The notes: generated from the sequence alone by a model not told the origin. Positions 42,856 through 52,660 are shown, counted from the stretch's first letter. The stretch is DNA of 56,685 nt from CAYLLN01 sp036496265 (GCA_036496265.1 DASXLL010000144.1:1-56685); one strand, 5' to 3'. Made by a program: numbers and translations.

Positions 42856-43517
42856 TCCTCGGCCCCAAAGACATCTTGCTCATACACTTGCCGAAAACGC
42901 TCGATCGCCCGCAGCCAGAGCATCCGCACCGCCCCCGGCTTGCGACCCATCCGCTCGGCAACTTCCTCAAACGACAGCCCTTGCAGGTTCCGCAGCACAA
43001 TCACGTCGCGGTCATCACTCTTGAGCTTGGCCAATTGATCGGCGATCGCGACGGACCGCTCGCGCTCGCGCGCCGGCGCGCTCGGCGATGGTCCGCGATC
43101 AGCCAGCACGTGCGCCAGTTTGATCACCGAGCGATCCATGGCCCGATTCATGTCGTCGAGCGAGATTTCGCGCCGGATGTCGCGGCGGCCGGCTTGAATA
43201 TGGGCTTCATAGGCATGATGCAGGCAGTTGATCAGTATCTGCCGCAGCCAGGCCAGCAGCTCGCGCTCCGTTGTGCCACGAAACTTGCCGAAATCGCGGT
43301 AGGCTCCGAGCATGGCTTCCTGGACAAGGTCCGAGGGACTCATCCGCCGCCGCAATCGGGCATCGAGCTGCGTGGTGGCCAAAATCGTCAGATAGTTGCG
43401 GTAAAGGGTCAGCAACTTGCCGACCTGCTCGTCGCCGCCCCCTTTCGCCTCGGCCAACAGGCGATCCGCCCGCCCCTCCTGGCTTTCCGCACCGGTTTCA
43501 GTTGCACTTGAATTCAC
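42852..43517 (-). CDS. ECF-type RNA polymerase sigma factor
   Basis: A 221-residue sigma-70 family factor of the planctomycete ECF type. Region 2 has LTLYRNYLTILATTQLD and MSPSDLVQEAMLGAYRDFGKF; region 4 has LRNLQGLSFEEVAERMGRK and AVRMLWLRAIERFRQVY. It directs transcription of a target regulon and, by the 4-base overlap with the kinase gene, is probably controlled by that kinase. The GTG at 43515-43517, preceded by GGGGCG, is preferred; an upstream TTG at 43556 would take its first residues (QAGSLPHL) from the palindromic repeat 43533-43555. Confidence 0.9.
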   Translation of the reverse strand: MNSSATETGAESQEGRADRLLAEAKGGGDEQVGKLLTLYRNYLTILATTQLDARLRRRMSPSDLVQEAMLGAYRDFGKFRGTTERELLAWLRQILINCLHHAYEAHIQAGRRDIRREISLDDMNRAMDRSVIKLAHVLADRGPSPSAPARERERSVAIADQLAKLKSDDRDVIVLRNLQGLSFEEVAERMGRKPGAVRMLWLRAIERFRQVYEQDVFGAEE

Positions 43518-43532
43518 AGAATCGCCCCGTAG

Positions 43533-43555
43533 GTGGGGCAGGCTTCCAGCCTGCA
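43533..43555. repeat. GTGGGGCAGGCTTCCAGCCTGCA repeat
   Basis: A palindromic unit GCAGGCT-TCC-AGCCTGC with a GTGGG tail. The same family brackets the VOC gene at 52634 and 53030. Here it lies just upstream of the ECF sigma start. Confidence 0.9.
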
Positions 43556-43855
43556 AAAAACGACCAATGGTTTGCCGCCAGGATCACCGCTGCGCCACGA
43601 ATAGCGCATACCGGCTTCATCCCCATTCTAGCCAAGGACGAATCTTCGGCCAAAAACCACATTAAAACCGCTATGCGTGGCCCCCGGAACTTTTACTCAG
43701 ACACGGCCGTCTGTAAAGATTTACCGACAATTCCGTCGGCAACACCACGTCCTGTTCGAAGATAACGAATTCGTCTCGAAACACGTGACACGCCCCGTTG
43801 TCAACCGTCCCTTAATTCCGAAGGATGACGCAACTGCTGCCTCAGCGCTTTCTCA

Positions 43856-43890
43856 CACACTGAGCTGGCACACTGAGCTGGCACACTGAG
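43856..43890. repeat. 13-bp direct repeat CACACTGAGCTGG x2.7
   Basis: Two exact copies (43856-43868, 43869-43881) and a partial CACACTGAG. It lies in the 460-bp gene-free stretch between the ECF gene and the S53 gene. That stretch otherwise shows only an AT-rich part at 43920-43945 that may hold the S53 promoter; no clear hexamers. Confidence 0.9.
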
Positions 43891-43980
43891 ATCGTGGCAC
43901 GGGCAGTGGAATTTTGACGCCAAGATACGTATAAAAACTGCCACGGTTGTTTCGGTTAGGACTACGAGGGGGCTGGCAAA

Positions 43981-45813
43981 ATGAGATGGCTTTGGTCGCG
44001 GCTGCGCTCTCGCCGTACGAATGGGAAGCATAGCGAATCGAAATCGAAGCGTCGTTTTGCTCCGCGATTTGAGACTTTGGAGTCGCGGTACGCACTCAGC
44101 GCCATGGCTGCGGTGCATTCGGATTTGATGTTCCGCCCCTTCGCCGGCTCCTCCTCTTCGCCGCAGGGATTCTCGCCGGCACAGGTCCAAGCCGCCTACG
44201 GCTTTAACAATGTTAAGTTTGGTACCGTGAAGGGAGACGGCTCGGGCGAAACCATTGCCATCGTCGATGCCTATAACGACCCCAACATTCTTAGTGATTT
44301 AGCCAGGTTCGATGCTCAGTTCGGCCTGTCCGCGCCGCCGAGCATCAAGGTCGTCAATCAAACCGGCGGCACTTCTCTACCGAGCGCCAATCGCGGATGG
44401 GCTACCGAAATTGCCCTGGATGTTGAATGGGCTCATGCCATCGCACCCGGCGCGAGCATCCTGCTGGTTGAAGCGAGTTCGGCGACGAGTGCCAGTCTGG
44501 ATGCCGCTCTCGACTATGCCCGCGGCGCGCCAGGCGTGGTAGTCGTGTCCAATAGTTGGGGCGGCGACGAATACAGTGGCGAAAAATCGGAAGACGTTCA
44601 TTTCACGACTCCCAGCGGTCACGCCGGCGTAACTTTCACGGTGGCAGCCGGCGATGACGGCACCGGCGCCGAATATCCGTCTTCTTCGCCAAACGTGCTC
44701 AGTGTTGGCGGAACATCTCTGCGTTTGGGAAGCGCATCTGCGTGGTCCAGCGAAAGTGTCTGGTCCGGCGGCGGCGGCGGCTCCAGCGCGTATGAAGCAC
44801 TTCCCAGCTACCAAAGCGGCTTGGGACTGACCAAACGTGGCACGCCCGATGTGTCATACGACGCCGATCCCAACACGGGATTTGCCGTGTACGACACCTA
44901 CGGCAGTAGCGGTTGGATCGAGGTTGGCGGCACCAGCGCCGGCGCGCCCCAATGGGCCGCGCTAATTGCCATCGCCGATCAAGGCCGTGCTGTCGCCGGC
45001 TTGGGCTCGCTGGGCAATGCTCAAGCGGCACTCTATAGTCTTCCGCGTTCCGATTTTCACGATGTCATAGCAGGCAGCAACGGTCGCTCGGCCACGGCGG
45101 GCTACGACGTTTCGTCCGGTATCGGCTCGCCGATCGCCAATTTGGTGATTGCGGACCTTGTCGCATACGGCGGTTCGGCCGGCGGCGGAGGGTCGAGCGG
45201 TGGTGGCGGCGGAAGCAGCGGTGGCGGAAGTGATGGCACTTCGACGTTGGGCACGCCCGCAATCACGAATGCAAATGCTGTTTCGTCAACCAGCGCTTCG
45301 CTAACCTGGAGTCCCGTTGCTGGCGTCAGCGGTTATCGCGTCCTGATCGTGAATCCCACCACCGGCGTGGCTTCTTCCATCGGCAGCGTCAGCGCGACGG
45401 TTACGTCCACGACGGTCACCGGATTGACGGTTGGCTCCAACGTGACCTTTGAGATCGAGGCTTTTAGCAGCACGCAAAAAGCCGATTCCGCACCGGTGCT
45501 CGTCACATTGCCCGCGCCCCCACCGCAAGCGACGCTTGCCGCGCCGCAGGTCACCGCGGTCGCAGTTTCTTCAACGAGCGTCGCGCTGTCATGGGGCGCA
45601 GTCGCAGGCGCACAGGGTTATCGCATCTACTATTGGAACGGCTTCCGCGCCGTTCTCATTGGCACGGTCAGCTCCAGCAAAACCAGCGTTACCGTCGTCG
45701 GTCTCATTCCGGGCTCAACCTCGCAGTTATTGGTCCAAGCCTACTCCGGTACCACCGTCGCCAACTCCGATTGGATCAGTGTCACCACCCCCAGCCGCAC
45801 AACCCGCCGGTAA
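43981..45813 (+). CDS. Secreted S53-family (sedolisin-like) peptidase with two Fn3 domains
   Basis: A 610-residue exported protein with the LEPR-like motif RFETLESRYALSAMA (residues 29-43). Residues about 60-395 are a sedolisin-type serine-carboxyl peptidase: Glu143 and Asp147 in ATEIALDVEW, the oxyanion Asp in AAGDDG (225-226) and the nucleophile Ser319 in GGTSAGAPQW. All catalytic residues are present; no large propeptide is visible, unlike typical sedolisins. A Gly/Ser linker (GGGSSGGGGGSSGGG) leads to two fibronectin type III domains (about 420-510 and 520-607). It probably acts at or outside the cell surface. Confidence 0.85.
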   Translation: MRWLWSRLRSRRTNGKHSESKSKRRFAPRFETLESRYALSAMAAVHSDLMFRPFAGSSSSPQGFSPAQVQAAYGFNNVKFGTVKGDGSGETIAIVDAYNDPNILSDLARFDAQFGLSAPPSIKVVNQTGGTSLPSANRGWATEIALDVEWAHAIAPGASILLVEASSATSASLDAALDYARGAPGVVVVSNSWGGDEYSGEKSEDVHFTTPSGHAGVTFTVAAGDDGTGAEYPSSSPNVLSVGGTSLRLGSASAWSSESVWSGGGGGSSAYEALPSYQSGLGLTKRGTPDVSYDADPNTGFAVYDTYGSSGWIEVGGTSAGAPQWAALIAIADQGRAVAGLGSLGNAQAALYSLPRSDFHDVIAGSNGRSATAGYDVSSGIGSPIANLVIADLVAYGGSAGGGGSSGGGGGSSGGGSDGTSTLGTPAITNANAVSSTSASLTWSPVAGVSGYRVLIVNPTTGVASSIGSVSATVTSTTVTGLTVGSNVTFEIEAFSSTQKADSAPVLVTLPAPPPQATLAAPQVTAVAVSSTSVALSWGAVAGAQGYRIYYWNGFRAVLIGTVSSSKTSVTVVGLIPGSTSQLLVQAYSGTTVANSDWISVTTPSRTTRR

Positions 45814-46105
45814 CAGCTTTGTTTTTTAGCCGGGGTCGCTTCGCGCCCGGCTGGGAAGCTTCCATATCTCTGTCATCGGCGACGGTTTGACTGCCACGGT
45901 TCGATTGCCGCGACTGAGCCATCACGCCAGCACTTTGCCAGCCAGCGTGACACTTTGCGTTATCCGGCGTCCGTTTTAGGCATGCCGGCGTGCGGCAGGT
46001 TTTGCGCGCAGTGAATTGTAATGTTCGTGACCCACTGGCATCCCGATTGCTCCTGTGCGCGATCCGGCCCGGAGATTAACTTGAAATCTCATCAGGAGCA
46101 GCGTC

Positions 46106-48502
46106 ATGAAGAAGCAGACTCCGGCCGGCGGCCGGTCGCGTCGTTTGGGTCTCGAAAAGCTTGAATCTCGTCGCGTTTTGACCGGCAACGTGCAAGCCGC
46201 GGTCAAGGGCGGCTCGCTCAATATCGCCGGCGATTCAAGCGGCAATGAAATCACAATCACCTACGGCGCCAACGTCTTCACGGTCGCCTCTCGCGACGGC
46301 ACCACGACCATCAACGGCCAACCCGGCCCGCTCACGTTCACCCGCGTCAAGAAGGACGTCAACATCGCGATGGGCAACGGCGACGATGTCGTCGAGTTCG
46401 ACGGGGGCTCGAACCCCAATGCCGCCATTTGGATTCGCAACCGCCTCAACATTGACATGGGCAGCGGCGCCGATCAGTTGTTGATGACCAATGTCCACAT
46501 GCTGCGGCTATTTACGAATTTGGGGTCGGGCAACGACACCTTGAACATCGGCAATGATGGCTCGGACCCGGGCATCCTCGTAACCAAGGAAGCCAACATC
46601 ATCGCTGTCGGCGGTCAGGACGATGTCAGCATCGCCAATTCGCAGTTCAAAAAGTTCGTCAATCTCGATTTAGGCGCTAACAACGATACGCTGACGATTC
46701 AAGACACCTCCGTCCACCGCCGCAGCAACTTCAACGGCGGCGCGGGCACCGATACCTTGAATCGCCAAGACAATCACGGCCAACTGAAGTTCTTCAATTT
46801 CGAAACCGTCAACAACACGGTTTCGTCGCCCGCTCCGCTGCCACCCGTCGCCAACAACGACACCGCCACCGCCGTCCGCAACGGCAGCACTTCAATCAAC
46901 GTCGCCGCCAACGACACCGCCCCCGGCAGCACGATCAATTTGGGCTCGATCACCGTCACCCAAGCCCCAGCTCACGGCACGGCCGTCGCCAATTCGGACG
47001 GCACCGTCACCTACTCCAACAACGGCGACGCTGCCGCCAGCGACACCTTCCAGTACACGATTAAAAACACCGACGGCACAGCCTCAAATGCCGCGACCGT
47101 CAACATCACAGTCACCAATGGCTCGTTCACCGCAGTCAATGACGCGGGCACGGTGACCGAGGATGCTGCCACAGCAACCGCGACGGGCAACGTGCTCACA
47201 AACGACACCGGCGGCACCGGCGCCAAAACCGTGACCAAAGTCAACGGCCAGACCGCCAGTGTTGGTACGACCGTCAACGGACAGTTCGGCACGTTCAAAA
47301 TCAATGCCGACGGAACATTTACCTACACGCTCGACAACACCAATGCCACGGTCAACGCGCTGAATAATGCCAGCACGCCGCTCACCGACTCGATGGGCTA
47401 CACCGCCAGCGCCGGCAGCGAAACTTCCAATGCCACGCTGAACATTACCATCAACGGCCATACCGATCTCGTCGTCGCCGCTGACACCGCCACCATCACC
47501 GAAGATGCCACGCCCAACGCGGCCACCGGCAATGTCTTAACCAACGACACCAGCGCCAGCGGCACGAAGTCGGTAACCGCCGTCAACGGCCAGACCGCCA
47601 GCGTTAATACAAATGTCAACGGCACCTTCGGCATCTTCCACATCAACGCCGACGGCACATTTACCTATACGCTCGACAACACCAACGCCACCGTCAACGC
47701 GCTGAACAATAACAGCGCGCCGCTCACCGACTCCATGGGCTACACGGCCAGCGACGGCACCCAAAGCCTCTCAAGCACGCTGACCGTTACGATTAACGGC
47801 CACACTGATCTCATCGTCACGCCGGACACGGCCAGCATCACCGAAGATGCCACGCCCAACACAGCCACCGGCAACGTCCTCACCAACGACACGAGCGCCA
47901 GCGGCACTAAAACCGTGACCGCCGTCAACGGCTCCGCCGCCAGCGTCGGCACGGATGTCCCAGGCCAATTTGGCACCTTCCACATCAACACCGACGGAAC
48001 CTACACCTACACGCTCGACAACACCAACGCCACGGTTAACGCGCTGAACAACAACAGCACGCCGCTCACCGACTCGATGAGCTACACGGCCAGCGATGGC
48101 ACGCAAAGCCTCTCGAGCACGCTCACTATCACGATTAGCGGCCACACGGAGCTCGACGCCGTGAACGACACCGGGTTCACCGTCACCGAAGATTCCGCCA
48201 CGACAACTGCCACTGGAAACGTGATCACGAACGACACAGGCGGCAACGGCAACAAGACCGTCAGCGCCGTCAACGGGTCCACCAATAGCGTCGGCACGGA
48301 CATCACCAGCGCCCACGGCACCTTCAACATCGACGCGAACGGCAACTTCACCTACACGCTCAACAACGCCGATACCGACGTGAACAACCTCAACGAGGGC
48401 GACACCCTCACCGACACCATCGACTACACTCTCACCGACGGCATTACGACCGACACCGCCACGCTCACCATTACCATCAACGGCCACACCGACGGGCCGT
48501 AG
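46106..48502 (+). CDS. Surface protein with LEPR-like N-terminus and four VCBS repeats
   Basis: A 798-residue exported protein. AGGAGC precedes the ATG. The N-terminus has LGLEKLESRRVLTG (LEPR type). Residues about 30-245 are beta-helix-like with calcium-type GNGDD and GSGNDTL repeats. Next comes an Ig-like domain (about 250-340), then four VCBS repeats of about 114 residues (from nt 47132, 47471, 47813 and 48155) with TVTEDAATATATGNVLTNDT and ITINGHTD. Repeats 2 and 3 are the closest pair. The protein ends right after the fourth repeat with no anchor or secretion domain. Probably an adhesin or matrix protein; inference. Confidence 0.85.
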   Translation: MKKQTPAGGRSRRLGLEKLESRRVLTGNVQAAVKGGSLNIAGDSSGNEITITYGANVFTVASRDGTTTINGQPGPLTFTRVKKDVNIAMGNGDDVVEFDGGSNPNAAIWIRNRLNIDMGSGADQLLMTNVHMLRLFTNLGSGNDTLNIGNDGSDPGILVTKEANIIAVGGQDDVSIANSQFKKFVNLDLGANNDTLTIQDTSVHRRSNFNGGAGTDTLNRQDNHGQLKFFNFETVNNTVSSPAPLPPVANNDTATAVRNGSTSINVAANDTAPGSTINLGSITVTQAPAHGTAVANSDGTVTYSNNGDAAASDTFQYTIKNTDGTASNAATVNITVTNGSFTAVNDAGTVTEDAATATATGNVLTNDTGGTGAKTVTKVNGQTASVGTTVNGQFGTFKINADGTFTYTLDNTNATVNALNNASTPLTDSMGYTASAGSETSNATLNITINGHTDLVVAADTATITEDATPNAATGNVLTNDTSASGTKSVTAVNGQTASVNTNVNGTFGIFHINADGTFTYTLDNTNATVNALNNNSAPLTDSMGYTASDGTQSLSSTLTVTINGHTDLIVTPDTASITEDATPNTATGNVLTNDTSASGTKTVTAVNGSAASVGTDVPGQFGTFHINTDGTYTYTLDNTNATVNALNNNSTPLTDSMSYTASDGTQSLSSTLTITISGHTELDAVNDTGFTVTEDSATTTATGNVITNDTGGNGNKTVSAVNGSTNSVGTDITSAHGTFNIDANGNFTYTLNNADTDVNNLNEGDTLTDTIDYTLTDGITTDTATLTITINGHTDGP

Positions 48503-48535
48503 GACTGACGAAGCCATAATCGCGGCCGCGACCTG

Positions 48536-50704
48536 TTATTTAACCGGCACCGCCGCCGCGACCGGCCGATACACATCCAACGGCGACGGCGGCAGCTTAT
48601 AGACGATCTGCCCTTTGTCCTTGCGGTCGCGCCAGTTTTGGATGGCCGTTTTCATCTGCGCCGGCGAGCGCTCGGGGCGATAAAAGCCTGGCACGCCGGT
48701 GACGGCAACCAGGTTGACATGCGCCAAAACGCGAATGTCCATCTGATCGCTTTCCAGGAATTTGACGAGCTGCCCGGCTGCCCCGGCGGCTAACTGCTCC
48801 TCGCTGAAGCCCCATAACAGGCGGTAGATGTCCTTGGCATCAGCCGAGCGGGCCAGGTTGATCGTCTCGCGGACCTTCGCGGCAGTTTCAGGACTCCGCG
48901 AAAGAGCATGACGGAGTGCTTCGAACTCGCCCTGCCAGAAGGAGTACTGATTGGGATCCGCCAGCTCGCGGAGGACCGCTTCGAATTCGCCAAGGGCGGC
49001 CAGGCACCGGGCTGCCAGCGCGCGGACCTCCACGCGGCGGTCCTTCATGATCTCCTGCAGCGTCACATTCAGCGGCCGCTCGTTGAACACGAGCTTCTCG
49101 AGCAAAACCGCCGCGTCGCGGTCGATCGGCTTCACGCTCTTGTAGTCGATCCACTCCGGCGACAGGAACGGACCGTGTGTCTGCGGCGCCTCGCTGCCGA
49201 AATAGACATGCACATGCCGCGAGGGAATATCGACCTTCGGCTGATCCGGCCGCTGAAAAGTGACTCGGCCGTTCGTGTTATATAGCTCGACGACGGCCAG
49301 GCCTTCGCCTGCTTCCGGATCCGTCCCCGGCGGCACCCAGCGGCCGACTCTCACCGCCAACACCGAATCCGCATCGACGAGAGTGACGACACCTGTGATT
49401 CCAGCCAGTGTCAACTCCACCTGAGCTCCCGGCCTGCCCGGAGTGGAGGCCATAAATCGGCCGTAGTCGATCGTGGCCCGCGGAAGAGCATTTTCACCCG
49501 GCTCATCCATCTTTAGCGCGCCTTCGCCGGCAAAAGTCAGCGTCACGGCTGACGGCAGCGCGACCTGCGGCCGATACGGCGGCAACACGATCATCCGCTC
49601 GCCAGCCGTGAGAATTTCCTGGGGCTGCTTGGCATACCACAGGCCATCCTGGCGATCGAGCGTCGCAAAGAGCTGGCCATCCGACGTATAGCGGCCCACA
49701 TCCACCAGCTTTGGCTTGACAGGCGTCCCCACCGGCGGCCTGACCGTCGGCGGCTCGGGGCTAACGGCAGTGGCGGCTGCTGGAACCGGCGGTGGAGGCG
49801 GAACGTCGGTCGTTTCGGGCGCTGCCGGTGTCGCCGCCGCGGCTGGGTTCGCCGTAGCATCGGCAACAACCGCCGCAGGCCGCTCCGTTCCCTCAGCCGG
49901 CGCTTCGGTCGTCGTCGGGGCGGCAGCCGGAACTCCGTCCGTTTGATCGTTCGCTGGAACCGAGGCTACAGCAGCCGCGGTGTCGGCAGCAACACCTGGA
50001 GCCGGTGTATTGGTTTCTGGAACAATTGGTTTCTCGGTTTGCTCCGTGGTGGTTGTCCCAGCTAAATCCTGCTCGCCTTGGCGCAAGCCCTTCATCTGCC
50101 ACAGAATCGCCATGGTGACGAGCAAGGCAATCGACGCCACGAGCACAAACGGCCACAGACTCATGTCGCGACCCGACCGCAGATACTCAGGCACTTCCAG
50201 CGGAGGCGGTGGCACCGGCTTGCCGTTAGCGCCCACAGCCGTCTTTCCCGCGTGAGCTTCCCCGTGGGCCGCCTTGCGGCCTTCGGTCGATGCCGCCGCG
50301 GTATGTGCGGCCGCCTGTGCCGGATCGCCCAGCGCATAAATCCGCTGCCGGAGGTCCGTTGGAACATCGGCCGCTTTTCCCAGCACGAGCGTCAAAATCT
50401 GATGGCACGCCGCAACCTCGCAGAGATGCTTGTCCGATTCGAGGCAAATTCGTTCGAATTCGGCGACACGATCTTGCGTCAATGCACTGTCCAAATACTC
50501 GGCGACCGTGTTCGCATCGTTGCCCATCCCCTTGCCGTCGAGCTTCGGCGCATCCATCCGCAGCTTCTTCAGCGCACCCTGAATCCGATCGACCAGCCCC
50601 GAGGCGAAATCGCTCTCCTCGATCTTGGCACGAATCGCATCCGCATCCGCCGGATCGAGCACGTCATCCATGTAAGCCAGCATCGTTCGCAAAGTCAGGC
50701 GCAC
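48536..50704 (-). CDS. Planctomycete membrane protein with anti-sigma-like N-terminus
   Basis: A 722-residue protein. The first 150 residues (MRLTLRTMLAYMDDVLDP, then DPNTVAEYLD-like NANTVAEYLDSALT and CEVAACHQILTLVLG) match a planctomycete domain that resembles zinc-finger-free anti-sigma modules; I know no proven function. One TM helix (WPFVLVASIALLVTMAILW, about 183-201) is followed by a long Pro/Ala/Thr-rich region and a beta-rich C-terminal half (about 320-722). The start is a GTG at 50702-50704 with GGGGAG 9 bases upstream. The N-terminal part would be cytoplasmic and the rest periplasmic. Confidence 0.7.
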   Translation of the reverse strand: MRLTLRTMLAYMDDVLDPADADAIRAKIEESDFASGLVDRIQGALKKLRMDAPKLDGKGMGNDANTVAEYLDSALTQDRVAEFERICLESDKHLCEVAACHQILTLVLGKAADVPTDLRQRIYALGDPAQAAAHTAAASTEGRKAAHGEAHAGKTAVGANGKPVPPPPLEVPEYLRSGRDMSLWPFVLVASIALLVTMAILWQMKGLRQGEQDLAGTTTTEQTEKPIVPETNTPAPGVAADTAAAVASVPANDQTDGVPAAAPTTTEAPAEGTERPAAVVADATANPAAAATPAAPETTDVPPPPPVPAAATAVSPEPPTVRPPVGTPVKPKLVDVGRYTSDGQLFATLDRQDGLWYAKQPQEILTAGERMIVLPPYRPQVALPSAVTLTFAGEGALKMDEPGENALPRATIDYGRFMASTPGRPGAQVELTLAGITGVVTLVDADSVLAVRVGRWVPPGTDPEAGEGLAVVELYNTNGRVTFQRPDQPKVDIPSRHVHVYFGSEAPQTHGPFLSPEWIDYKSVKPIDRDAAVLLEKLVFNERPLNVTLQEIMKDRRVEVRALAARCLAALGEFEAVLRELADPNQYSFWQGEFEALRHALSRSPETAAKVRETINLARSADAKDIYRLLWGFSEEQLAAGAAGQLVKFLESDQMDIRVLAHVNLVAVTGVPGFYRPERSPAQMKTAIQNWRDRKDKGQIVYKLPPSPLDVYRPVAAAVPVK

Positions 50705-50842
50705 GGCATTTCTCCCCTATCAACAAAAATCGCGTCCCTATCTTGTTAGTGCGAGAAACGCCGCCAATCCGTGCATGCGAGGCGGAAAATCTCGCAGCTC
50801 CCCAGGGAAGAAAGGGGGCTGAAAGCATTGTCGCGACTTGAG

Positions 50843-51259
50843 TTACGAACCAAAGACCGAGGCTCGAAAAGAACCGGCCAAGATGGCGGAAAATGACGTT
50901 CCCCTCAGCAAGCTGCGCCCCCGAGGACTGAAAACGGCGAGCGCCAGCATGCTGCCAACGAGCTGCGCCAGTGCCAACGCGGCCGGATGGGCGTCCGTTC
51001 TGCTCCCATGGTGGTTCACCCGCTCCGCCGCTGGCCGCGGGGGCGCAGCGAAGCCAGTAGTGGCCGGGCTTCGCGCGGCATTCGACCAGCCGCTGATGTG
51101 TTCCCAGCCGTGTGCTGTCCTGCGCCAGTCGTCCGTTGGTTTAAACGATCCGCCGACGCCAGCGGCAAATATGCCCGCCCCGATCATGCCAGCGCAGAGG
51201 CCCGCCAGGAGGGCAGCGCAGGCAGCACGGTAAACAGGCAACCGGGCGGAATCATTCAT
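50843..51259 (-). CDS. Hypothetical small membrane protein
   Basis: A 138-residue protein. A TM helix spans ACAALLAGLCAGMIGAGIFA (residues 14-33) and a weaker one LAQLVGSMLALAVF lies near 100. The middle has WRRTAHGWEHISGW and YVNHH-like ERVNHHGSRTDAHPAALALA. The pattern is what I would expect of a short planctomycete membrane protein; I do not know the family. The ATG at 51257-51259 is chosen because the frame upstream of it has no coding character. It is the second gene upstream of the HDOD gene, on the other strand. Confidence 0.5.
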   Translation of the reverse strand: MNDSARLPVYRAACAALLAGLCAGMIGAGIFAAGVGGSFKPTDDWRRTAHGWEHISGWSNAARSPATTGFAAPPRPAAERVNHHGSRTDAHPAALALAQLVGSMLALAVFSPRGRSLLRGTSFSAILAGSFRASVFGS

Positions 51260-51648
51260 TCCGATTGCCAAACGCAAGACCGATGCCCGTCCGCCACTGC
51301 TCTGTTCGGCTTCGACGTAACCGACTATCTGCGAACGACATTGATTCGCCGCGAACGACTCGCTGCCTTCCGAATGTTGCCAATTCGCAGCGACGACTCG
51401 CAAGCCGCTGTTGCCAGAACGCGACAAGCGACGATTCTCAACATGATCTGGTTGCCCAGTCGATGGCCGCTGCAATCGCTATATCCCGACCAGCCGGACC
51501 CATTCCCTAGCAGCACATCAAGTCGTTTGCCCGTTCCCTTCCAGCAACCTACGTTTCAGCGGTTGCGAAATAAGCCGACCATTAGGCGCGGCGAAGTCGT
51601 CTGCAGGGCGACGGCGCGCACTTCCCAAATGAACTGGAGCCGCTGACA
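51260..51648. other. Gene-free stretch upstream of HDOD gene
   Basis: About 390 bases between divergent genes. All frames are basic and low in coding character. I see no repeat, RNA gene or clear promoter. Confidence 0.4.
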
Positions 51649-52554
51649 ATGTCGAGCGTAAAGCCCACCCCGGGTTTAAAAGAACTACTCAGTAGCGCGC
51701 AGCTTCCGGCGCTGCCGCAGAGTGCAATTCGGCTACTCGAGCTATCGCAAAATCCCGACAACGGCCCCACCGAGTTCGCCGTGCCGATTGAGTCCGATCC
51801 GGGACTCACCGGTCAGGTGCTGAAATTCGTCAACTCATCGTATTTCGGCTTTTCGCGCGAGATTTCCAGCGTCAAGCTGGCGATCACGCTGGTCGGGATT
51901 CGCACAATCAAGAATTTTTCGCTGTGGAGCGCGGTCTTCAGCTTGATGCCCAATCCCAAGTGCGGACCGTTCGACCTCAAGGCTCTCTGGCAAGACTCGC
52001 TGCGGCGAGCCTTGTTTTCCCGCGCGTTTGGCAAGGTGCTCGGCATGAAGGAGGCCGAAGACCTCTTTGCCGGCGCCCTGTTGCAAGACATGGCCGTGCC
52101 GCTCTTGGCCAAAGAGCAGCCGGCGAAATACCTGAAGCTGCTCGAGGCTCGCCGCGACGGCGAAGCACGTTTGAGCGACTTGGAACGGGCCGAATTCGGC
52201 TGGACGCACGCCGAGGCGGCCGGTTTCATGGCCCGGCAATGGAGCTTGCCGGAGGAATTCGCACAGCTCATCGAAGCCCATACGCAGCTCGATCGGTTCA
52301 TGGCCGAAGGCAGCAAAGACGTCGGCAAGATCTCGGTCGCTCTGTCGGCGCTGCTGCCGGCGGCGCACGATGAGATGTGGTACGAGCGGGAGAAGTTTAT
52401 GACAGCGTTCGATACGTTGACCGGCAGCCGCGGCTCGCTCGCCGAGATCTTCGCCCAGATCGACCGGGAATTCACCGAATTTGCTCCCGTGCTGAAACTG
52501 GCAACTCCGGGCAAGCTGCTCGTCGATCATCTCCAGGCCCAACCAGTGGCCTAA
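51649..52554 (+). CDS. HDOD-domain signalling protein
   Basis: A 301-residue protein with an HDOD domain over residues about 12-215: LPALPQSAIRLLELSQNPD at the start, then FVNSSYFGFSREISSVKLAI and LVGIRTIKNFSLWSAVF, then ALLQDMAVPLL. HDOD domains are HD-superfamily modules that lack full catalytic sets and serve as scaffolds in signal transduction and cell-cycle or motility control. No output domain is fused. The ATG at 51649 is the first start with coding character. Partner unknown. Confidence 0.9.
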   Translation: MSSVKPTPGLKELLSSAQLPALPQSAIRLLELSQNPDNGPTEFAVPIESDPGLTGQVLKFVNSSYFGFSREISSVKLAITLVGIRTIKNFSLWSAVFSLMPNPKCGPFDLKALWQDSLRRALFSRAFGKVLGMKEAEDLFAGALLQDMAVPLLAKEQPAKYLKLLEARRDGEARLSDLERAEFGWTHAEAAGFMARQWSLPEEFAQLIEAHTQLDRFMAEGSKDVGKISVALSALLPAAHDEMWYEREKFMTAFDTLTGSRGSLAEIFAQIDREFTEFAPVLKLATPGKLLVDHLQAQPVA

Positions 52555-52633
52555 TTGGCCAATAGGCCGATTGCTGAATTCGCGTGCTCGGGCGAAACTA
52601 GGATCCGTCATTTGCTCACTGGCTAGTTCGCAA

Positions 52634-52656
52634 GGCAGGCTGGAAGCCTACCCCAC
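52634..52656 (-). repeat. Left inverted copy of the GTGGGGTAGGCTTCC repeat flanking the VOC gene
   Basis: GGCAGGCTGGAAGCC followed by TACCCCAC, the exact reverse complement over 23 bases of the copy at 53030-53052. It ends 4 bases before the VOC start codon. Same family as 43533-43555. Confidence 0.95.
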
Positions 52657-52660
52657 GGGC

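Noticed and set aside
47771..48517. Minus-strand frames of about 250 codons antisense to the VCBS gene
   Set aside because: They repeat with the same period as VCBS units because they are its complement; Val-Gly-rich with no start signal.
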